DNA from: Nitrososphaerota archaeon
Lineage (GTDB): Archaea; Thermoproteota; Nitrososphaeria; Nitrososphaerales; UBA183
DNA: 7,424 nt
Direction of reading: 5' to 3'
NCBI GenBank assembly: GCA_027886945.1
Contig: JAPCJM010000008.1
Location: 1 to 7,424, forward strand
The position numbers and the translations under genes are program-made. Shown here one piece after another: positions 1 through 5,177 of the stretch. The notes beneath the pieces were generated by a model. That model was not told the DNA's origin and searched no databases. It was given only the letters and a program-made list of their open reading frames with translations. Positions within the stretch are counted from its first letter, which is position 1. Every line of letters starts with the position of its first letter.

Positions 1-1
1 G

Positions 2-421
2 AAGTATTCGTCCGAAGGAATCCCGCTCATAGTCCTGGCAGGCAAGCAGTATGGCGCGGGAAGTTCGAGGGACTGGGCGGCGAAGGCCCCGAGGCTTCTC
101 GGAGTAAGAGCTGTCATCGCCGAAAACTTCGAAAGGATTCACAGGAGCAACCTCGTAGCCATGGGTGTGATCCCCCTTCAGTTCGAGGATGGGAAGGGCG
201 TGAAGCAACTCGGCCTGACTGGCGGAGAAATTTTCGATATTGCCGGATTCCAAAAGATGGCCTCCCCCAAGGAATGGGTCGACGTCCTGGCCCGCGGCCC
301 ATCTGGGGAAATAAGGTTCAGGGCACTGGCGAGGATAGATAACGCTACAGAGATGCAATACCTGCAGGAAGACGGGGTCCTCCCCTACGTATTCGCACGT
401 CTGCACAAATCTGGACACTGA
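2..421 (+). CDS. acnA: Aconitate hydratase, C-terminal part (partial, 5' end outside window)
   Basis: This is the last 139 residues of an aconitase, which interconverts citrate and isocitrate through cis-aconitate using a [4Fe-4S] cluster in the cytoplasm. The frame is open from the left edge to the TGA at 419-421. What is visible is the C-terminal swivel domain: GKQYGAGSSRDW, then GVRAVIAENFERIHRSNL and GVIPLQF, the signature of the AcnA/IRP1-type family. The Ser-Ser-Arg triplet at bases 62-70 matches the catalytic serine and the substrate-carboxylate-binding Ser and Arg of known aconitases. The cluster cysteines lie upstream and cannot be checked. ATG 161 is internal to the conserved domain and is not a start. 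The tail (LPYVFARLHKSGH) ends where aconitases normally end, so the 3' end looks complete. Isopropylmalate dehydratase small subunit is a distant alternative, but the GSSRDWAAK and FERIHRSNL wording favours aconitase. Confidence 0.93.
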   Translation, partial: KYSSEGIPLIVLAGKQYGAGSSRDWAAKAPRLLGVRAVIAENFERIHRSNLVAMGVIPLQFEDGKGVKQLGLTGGEIFDIAGFQKMASPKEWVDVLARGPSGEIRFRALARIDNATEMQYLQEDGVLPYVFARLHKSGH

Positions 422-423
422 CA

Positions 424-436
424 AAATCGTTTTATC
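424..436 (+). promoter_or_regulatory. Probable TATA/BRE-type promoter element of ilvE
   Basis: In the 38-bp gap between acnA and ilvE, TTTTAT lies at 430-435, preceded by an A-rich stretch (AAAA at 423-426) where a BRE would sit. Archaeal TATA boxes are centred about 26 bp before the start of transcription, which here falls at about 459, directly at the ilvE ATG. This suggests a leaderless mRNA, common in archaea, and agrees with the lack of a Shine-Dalgarno motif before the ATG. It is one of the few AT-rich patches in a GC-rich region. The assignment rests on position and composition only. Confidence 0.45.
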
Positions 437-459
437 GGCCCGAAACGGGTTCCCTCCAG

Positions 460-1389
460 ATGGAAAAGGAGCCTGTGGTCTACGTCAACGGAAAGTTCAC
501 TGAGAAGTCCAAGGCTTCCGTGTCAGTATTCGACCACGGCCTCTTGTACGGGGATGGAATCTTCGAAGGAATAAGGGCCTACCGGGGGAGCGTCTTCCGC
601 CTTGACGACCACATGAACAGACTCTACGACTCTGCTCAGAGCATCAGGTTGAAGATCCCGCAGACCAAACACGAAATGACCGAGGCTGTACTGGAAACCC
701 TCAGGAAGAACCGCCTTAGAGATGCATACATCCGAATTGTCGTGACCCGCGGCGTGGGGGACCTCGGCATCGACCCGTCACTTTGTAAGGATCCGACTGT
801 GTTCATCATAACGGAACCGATGATAATCTCTTTCGGGCCGAAGGAGCCCAGGGTAGTGAGACTGATGGTTTCCTCCTACCGCAGGGACGCCGTCGACGCA
901 ACCTCGCACGAGATAAAATCATTGAACTACATGAACAGCATCCTGGCTAGGATCGAAGCAAGGAGCGCCGGTGCAGACGACGCGATACTCCTCGACCACA
1001 GAGGCTTCGTCTCCGAATCCACAGTGACCAACATCTTTGTCGTCAAAGACGGGAAGATTGCGACTCCTTCCACGGCCGCTGGGATCCTCCATGGAATCAC
1101 GAGAGAGCGAATAATCAAGCTCTGCTCCGATCTGGGGCTGGAGGTCCAAGAGAGGGATGTGACGCCCTTCGAACTCGCGACAGCGGACGAGCTTTTCCTT
1201 GTGGGGACGAAATCAGAGATTTTGGCAGTCGGGTCAGTGACCGGATCCAAGGTAGGGACTGGTGGCGTCGGACCTCTCACAAAGAAACTCTATCAAGAGT
1301 TCTCTCGTGTCACCCAGCACCCCGAGGAAGGAACTCCCATCTACGAAGCTGAATCGGTCAGCGTCAAGGGCCCGCCCCGATTCCAGTAA
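460..1389 (+). CDS. ilvE: Branched-chain amino acid aminotransferase (class IV, PLP-dependent)
   Basis: A 309-residue fold-type IV aminotransferase, the usual length for IlvE. It should catalyse the last step of Val, Leu and Ile synthesis (or the first of their breakdown), moving the amino group between glutamate/2-oxoglutarate and branched-chain 2-oxo acids in the cytoplasm. Visible landmarks are VFDHGLLYGDGIFEGIRAY (residues 23-41), a DAYIRIVVTRGVGDLG segment (88-103) with the Tyr-x-Arg pair, Lys153 in EIKSLNYMNS as the Schiff-base lysine, Glu186 in SESTVTNIF as the pyridine-nitrogen ligand, GILHGITR (208-215) for phosphate binding, and VGTKSEI (248-254). The last differs from the common GTAAEIxPV form. 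No Shine-Dalgarno site precedes ATG 460, but a TATA-like element is placed for a leaderless message. The start fits because residues 5-9 (PVVYV) begin the first strand of the family. D-amino-acid transaminase and aminodeoxychorismate lyase share the fold, but the IRIVVTRGVGDLG run favours IlvE. Confidence 0.92.
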   Translation: MEKEPVVYVNGKFTEKSKASVSVFDHGLLYGDGIFEGIRAYRGSVFRLDDHMNRLYDSAQSIRLKIPQTKHEMTEAVLETLRKNRLRDAYIRIVVTRGVGDLGIDPSLCKDPTVFIITEPMIISFGPKEPRVVRLMVSSYRRDAVDATSHEIKSLNYMNSILARIEARSAGADDAILLDHRGFVSESTVTNIFVVKDGKIATPSTAAGILHGITRERIIKLCSDLGLEVQERDVTPFELATADELFLVGTKSEILAVGSVTGSKVGTGGVGPLTKKLYQEFSRVTQHPEEGTPIYEAESVSVKGPPRFQ

Positions 1390-1400
1390 AATCTAAATAC
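1388..1400 (+). promoter_or_regulatory. Possible TATA-like promoter element of the rpoH-rpoB-rpoA operon
   Basis: Just after the ilvE stop, an AT-rich patch contains TAAATA at 1394-1399, preceded by AAAATC, which resembles the A-rich lead-in of the ilvE element. A start of transcription about 26 bp downstream would fall near 1421-1424, leaving a leader of about 45 nt before ATG 1469. It is the best TATA candidate in the gap; the 1437-1447 region, where a leaderless promoter for ATG 1469 would lie, is a poorer match. Readthrough from ilvE is also possible, since no T-rich terminator is visible. Confidence 0.35.
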
Positions 1401-1478
1401 GCCTTCAAGACCGCCTTTCATTGGGCCCTGTTCCGTGTATTGCATTGTCCACTTAGTCCGCATTATCAATGGGGGTAA

Positions 1479-1808
1479 GAAGGCTTAGTCGCCCCCAAGA
1501 CCCCAAAGACTCTCAAGACTCCCAAGGCACCCAGAAAGGCGGTTACGCGTAAGAAGGTAGAGGATGAAGTCCCCTCCTTCAAAGTTAGCACTCATTTCCT
1601 GATCCCGAAGCATGAACTCCTGACGAAAGAAGAAGCGAGCCAGGTCCTGGCAAGATTCAACTCCTCCCCTTCTCAGTTCCCCTACATCCAGGCGACCGAC
1701 GCAATAGTCAAGGAGATCGGGGCCAGGCCCGGAGACTTCGTCAGGGTCACGAGGCAAAGCGAAACTGCAGGGTCTAGCACCTACTACAGGTATGTGGTGG
1801 AGGGCTGA
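1479..1808 (+). CDS. rpoH: RNA polymerase subunit H (Rpb5 C-terminal-like); start codon not found in frame
   Basis: RpoH is the archaeal equivalent of the Rpb5 C-terminal domain and sits at the downstream-DNA jaw of RNA polymerase. The conserved domain starts at about 1584: STHFLIPKHELL, then a PYIQATDAIVKEIGARPGDF stretch, RQSETAGSS and the terminal YYRYVVEG before TGA 1806-1808. It has 74 residues and looks intact. Upstream the frame continues as a Lys/Pro/Thr-rich tail (PKTPKTLKTPKAPRK) back to an in-frame TAA at 1476-1478. Between that stop and the domain there is no ATG, GTG or TTG; the only CTGs (1599, 1620) cut into the domain. An ATG at 1469 lies one frame away and would join the gene if the C5 run at 1492-1496 were C4. 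The annotated left edge is therefore the limit of the open frame, not a start. The rpoB gene follows 2 bp after the stop. The product call is firm; the 5' end is not. Confidence 0.88.
   Translation, partial: EGLVAPKTPKTLKTPKAPRKAVTRKKVEDEVPSFKVSTHFLIPKHELLTKEEASQVLARFNSSPSQFPYIQATDAIVKEIGARPGDFVRVTRQSETAGSSTYYRYVVEG
1799..1803 (+). promoter_or_regulatory. Shine-Dalgarno site of rpoB within the end of rpoH
   Basis: GGAGG lies 7 nt before the rpoB ATG at 1811 and complements the archaeal 16S rRNA 3' end (CCUCC core). It overlaps the last codons of rpoH, so ribosomes finishing rpoH would cover it, which points to coupled translation of the two subunits. Confidence 0.7.
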
Positions 1809-1810
1809 CA

Positions 1811-4800
1811 ATGAGCAGGCAACATGTTACCACAAACTCCTGGGTCATCCTGAGCGACCTACTTCAGAGGGAAGGGGTAGCCAGGCAGCACCTGAACAGC
1901 TACAACGAGTTCGTCACCAAGGGGCTGCAGAACATAGTAGACGAAATAGGCGAGGTCGAGGTCGAGACCGTAAGCACCCCTTACAAGATAAAATTCGGCC
2001 GTCTAACACTGGGCTCTCCAAGGGTGGTCGAGATCGATGGCTCGGTCAGCAGCATACTCCCGATGGAGGCGCGGCTGAGAAACCTAACCTATTCCGCACC
2101 CATCCTTCTTGAGATGACCATCGAGGAAGAAGGACTCCCCAGGGACACCACCCGACAGCACGTAGGGGACCTTCCGGTGATGGTGAAGTCCGAACTCTGC
2201 CAGCTCTCGAACCGCACCAAAGAGCAGCTCATCGAGTCAGGGGAAGACCCCAACGACCCCGGAGGGTACTTCATTATCCACGGCGCAGAAAGGGTGATTG
2301 TCGGCCTCGAGGATTTATCCCCCAACAAGATACTCGTTGACTCCGAGAAGCTTGCCGGTGCCACCACATACAAGTCCAGGGTATACTCTTCGGTGGTCGG
2401 GTACAGGTCGAAGCTCGAGCTCACTCTGAAGCAGGACGGGGCAATCAACGTCAAGGTACCCAGCTGCCCGGTCGACCTTCCCTACGTCATTGTCATGCGC
2501 GCCCTGGGGATAAAGTCTGACAAGGAAATCGCAGATGCAGTGTCCCCCAAGGCAGAGATTCAGGACCTGCTAGAGGTCTCCTTCGACAAGGCCAGCGAGG
2601 CACCCACCGAGAAGGACTCCCTCGTCTTCATAGGCAACAGGGTCGCCCACGGGATGCTCGAAGAGTTCAGAGTTAAGCGCGCGCAGTCAATGCTCGACTG
2701 GGGGCTTCTGCCCCATCTCGGCAAGACCGAGGACAGGCGCTTTGACAAGTCGATGTTCATGGGAGAGGCCGCCTGCAAGCTCCTGGAGCTGAGGCTCGGC
2801 TGGATCGAAGCCGACGACAAGGACCACTACGGCAACAAGGTGATAAAATTCGCAGGCCAGATGCTGGCAGACCTGTTCAGGACCGCGTTCCGTAACTTAG
2901 TCAGAGACATGAAGTACCAGCTGGAGCGGACGGGACAGAAGCGCGGCGGGAACGTCGTAGGTGCAGCCATTCGGACAGGCATAATCACTGACAAGCTCAA
3001 CAACGCCATAGCGACGGGCAACTGGGGAAGGGGGAAGGTGGGAGTTACCCAGCTTCTGGACAGGACCAACTACCTCAGCACCCTGAGCCACCTAAGGAGG
3101 GTCCAGTCACCGCTGAGCAGGAGTCAGCCCAACTTCGAGGCCAGGGACCTCCACGCGACGCACTTCGGCAGAATCTGCCCATCCGAAACCCCGGAGGGAG
3201 TGAATTGCGGCCTCGTCAAGAACCTCGCGCTTTCTGCTATTATTTCCGTAAGCGTCCCGTCGCAAGAAGTAGAGGAAAAGCTCTGGGAGCTCGGGGCCAA
3301 AAGTGTCCGTGACTCTGACCAGAAGCTCCAGGTCGAAGGGTGCAGGATATTCATGGACGGAAGGTTCCTGGGCTACGTGGACGATGGTGAAAGGCTAGCA
3401 AAGGCCTTCCGGAAACTGCGAAGGGAGGGCCAGATCAATCCCAGCGCCAGTGTACTCTATATCTCCCCGATTAATGGCAAGGCCTACCCCAGGCTGTACA
3501 TCAGCCTGAGCTCCGGCCGAGTCCTCAGGCCACTGGTCGTAGTAGAGAGCGGTCGCCCCCTTCTCAACCCAGAGCTCATCGACAAGGTCCAGACTGGCCA
3601 GTCTTCATGGCGGGACCTCGTCGAGCAGGGGACCATAGAGCTCATCGACGCCAACGAGGAAGAGAACTGCCTCGTGGCCATGAGCCCCGAAGACGTCTCG
3701 ACCAAGAACGGCCACATGGAATTATTCCCGGCCGCCATGTTCGGAATCGCAGCTTCGATCATCCCCTACCCAGAACACAACCAGTCCCCAAGGAACACCT
3801 ACGAATCGGCCATGGCCAAGCAGAGCCTCGGCTTCAGCTCTCCCACCTACCCCATCTCCCCGCATGTCAGACAGCACCTCCTGGTCAGCCCCCAGACCCC
3901 GGTGGTACGCACGAGGACCCTGGACCTGCTCAAAATCGACGAGAGGCCCATCGGGCAGAACTGCGTCGTCGCCGTCCTCTCCTTCGAAGGCTACAACATC
4001 GAGGACGCCATCATAATGAACAAGTCGAGCGTCGAGAGAGGGCTCGCTCGCTCATTCTTCTACAGACTGTACGAAGGCCAGGCAAAGCAGTACCTAGGCG
4101 GGATGAGGGACACGTTCGAGGTCCCGTCTGCGGAATCCAACATCAGGGGATACCGCGGAGAGAAGTTCTACAGACTCCTTGAGGGAGACGGCGTCGTCGC
4201 CCACGAGTCCCAGGTCACCGGAGGGGACGTGGTGATCGGAAGGACAAGCCCACCCAGGTTCATGGAGGAGTACAAGGAGTTCGAGATCAAGGGACCCTAC
4301 AGGCGGGACACTTCTGTTGCCGTCAGGCCCTCCGAGACGGGGGTGGTAGACTCGATTTTCATGACCGAGAACGTCGAAGGTGGCCGCATGTTCAAGGTCA
4401 GGGTCAGGGACATGAGGGTCCCCGAAATCGGGGATAAGTTCGCCTCTAGGCACGGCCAGAAGGGAGTCATCGGACTCGTTGTCCCGCAGGAGGACATGCC
4501 CTACACGGCAGAAGGGATAGTCCCTGACGTCATAATCAACCCGCACGCCTTCCCATCGAGGATGACCGTCGGCCAATTCATCGAATCCATAGCAGGGAAG
4601 GCTGGGGCGTTCCGTGGCTCGTCAGTCGACGGGTCTGCCTTCGCCGGTGAAAGCATCCAAGAAATGGAGAAGATCCTCCGCGGGAGGGGCTTCGAAGAGA
4701 CAGGAAGGGAGGTCATGTATGACGGCAAGACAGGCAAGAAATTCGCGGCCGACGTCTTCGTCGGGGTCGTCTACTACCAGAAGCTCCACCACATGGTCGC

Positions 4801-5167
4801 CGACAAAATCCACGCCAGGGCCCGCGGCCAGGTCCAGATGCTCACCAAGCAGCCCACTGAGGGGAGGGCCCGAGGTGGGGGCCTGAGGTTCGGAGAGATG
4901 GAGAGGGACTGCCTCATCGCCTACGGCGCATCCATGGTCCTGAAGGACAGGCTCCTCGACGAAGCGGACAAGACCGAGATTTACGTCTGCGAGAAGTGCG
5001 GCTTGATTGCCTACTACGACGCTAAGCAGCGGAAGTACACCTGTAAGATCGACGGCGACCAGGCTAAGATATCCACGGTGGTCGTCGCCTACGCCTTCAA
5101 GCTCCTCCTGCAGGAAATGATGAGCTTGAACATCGCCCCGCGACTTCAGCTCAAGGACAAGGTGTAG
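1811..5167 (+). CDS. rpoB: DNA-directed RNA polymerase subunit B, single chain
   Basis: The second-largest polymerase subunit (Rpb2/bacterial beta equivalent), 1118 residues. It forms one side of the active-site cleft and binds the RNA-DNA hybrid and incoming NTP. In order: N-terminal protrusion (ARQHLNSYNEF near residue 25), lobe start with GGYFIIHGAERVIVG (151-165), FRNLVRDMKYQLER (about 360), fork with QSPLSRSQPNFEARDLHATH (from about 431) and FGRICPSETPEG, hybrid-binding region with GYNIEDAIIMNKSS (727-740), EIGDKFASRHGQKG (872-885), KLHHMVADKIHARARG (from 991) and MLTKQPTEGRARGGG (from 1010), then the clamp segment. Length and motifs match unsplit thaumarchaeal RpoB; there is no B'/B'' break. 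The C-terminal zinc site is C1060-x2-C1063 with C1078-x2-D1081, so the fourth cysteine is replaced by aspartate. ATG 1811 is preceded by GGAGG at 7 nt and gives the expected N-terminus. It lies 2 bp after rpoH and about 10 bp before rpoA, consistent with one operon. Confidence 0.98.
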   Translation: MSRQHVTTNSWVILSDLLQREGVARQHLNSYNEFVTKGLQNIVDEIGEVEVETVSTPYKIKFGRLTLGSPRVVEIDGSVSSILPMEARLRNLTYSAPILLEMTIEEEGLPRDTTRQHVGDLPVMVKSELCQLSNRTKEQLIESGEDPNDPGGYFIIHGAERVIVGLEDLSPNKILVDSEKLAGATTYKSRVYSSVVGYRSKLELTLKQDGAINVKVPSCPVDLPYVIVMRALGIKSDKEIADAVSPKAEIQDLLEVSFDKASEAPTEKDSLVFIGNRVAHGMLEEFRVKRAQSMLDWGLLPHLGKTEDRRFDKSMFMGEAACKLLELRLGWIEADDKDHYGNKVIKFAGQMLADLFRTAFRNLVRDMKYQLERTGQKRGGNVVGAAIRTGIITDKLNNAIATGNWGRGKVGVTQLLDRTNYLSTLSHLRRVQSPLSRSQPNFEARDLHATHFGRICPSETPEGVNCGLVKNLALSAIISVSVPSQEVEEKLWELGAKSVRDSDQKLQVEGCRIFMDGRFLGYVDDGERLAKAFRKLRREGQINPSASVLYISPINGKAYPRLYISLSSGRVLRPLVVVESGRPLLNPELIDKVQTGQSSWRDLVEQGTIELIDANEEENCLVAMSPEDVSTKNGHMELFPAAMFGIAASIIPYPEHNQSPRNTYESAMAKQSLGFSSPTYPISPHVRQHLLVSPQTPVVRTRTLDLLKIDERPIGQNCVVAVLSFEGYNIEDAIIMNKSSVERGLARSFFYRLYEGQAKQYLGGMRDTFEVPSAESNIRGYRGEKFYRLLEGDGVVAHESQVTGGDVVIGRTSPPRFMEEYKEFEIKGPYRRDTSVAVRPSETGVVDSIFMTENVEGGRMFKVRVRDMRVPEIGDKFASRHGQKGVIGLVVPQEDMPYTAEGIVPDVIINPHAFPSRMTVGQFIESIAGKAGAFRGSSVDGSAFAGESIQEMEKILRGRGFEETGREVMYDGKTGKKFAADVFVGVVYYQKLHHMVADKIHARARGQVQMLTKQPTEGRARGGGLRFGEMERDCLIAYGASMVLKDRLLDEADKTEIYVCEKCGLIAYYDAKQRKYTCKIDGDQAKISTVVVAYAFKLLLQEMMSLNIAPRLQLKDKV
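5160..5164 (+). promoter_or_regulatory. Shine-Dalgarno-like site bearing on the rpoA start
   Basis: AGGTG at the very end of rpoB can pair with the archaeal anti-Shine-Dalgarno (GGAGGTGAT complement). It is 7 nt before an in-frame GTG at 5172, the same spacing as at rpoB, but 13 nt before ATG 5178. It therefore slightly favours the GTG start, which would add only two residues. Confidence 0.4.
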
Positions 5168-5177
5168 AGAAGTGTCG

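Noticed and set aside
1390..1468. Search for a terminator, tRNA or small RNA in the ilvE-rpoH gap.
   Set aside because: There is no T-rich tract, no strong hairpin, and no tRNA-like arms in the 79 bases; only the TATA-like patch and the short CATTG motifs stand out.
1475..1500. GTAAG at the start of the rpoH frame break, resembling an intron donor that might explain the frame problem.
   Set aside because: Archaea lack spliceosomal introns, and I see no bulge-helix-bulge structure; a single-base change in the C run is far simpler.
1599..1622. CTG codons at 1599 and 1620 as possible non-canonical starts of rpoH.
   Set aside because: Both fall inside the conserved STHFLIPKHELL segment, so starting there would remove the first strand of the domain.
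1485..1811. A 108-codon minus-strand frame covering the rpoH region, which could be mistaken for the real gene because rpoH has no start.
   Set aside because: The plus-strand frame has the complete RpoH domain and sits in the expected operon slot; the minus frame shows no family resemblance.
1951..1968. Short tandem GAGGTC repeat near the start of rpoB.
   Set aside because: It simply encodes the EVEVE strand in a frame that remains fully conserved; about two and a half 6-bp units is not a meaningful repeat array.
3607..4182. A 191-codon plus-strand frame inside rpoB, rich in Arg, Pro and His.
   Set aside because: It is an out-of-frame reading of a GC-rich gene; its composition is typical of such shadows, and the overlapping rpoB frame is fully conserved here.
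1811..5167. Checked for a B''/B' split or frameshift in rpoB.
   Set aside because: The frame is continuous through all the conserved motifs, with normal length and no internal stop.
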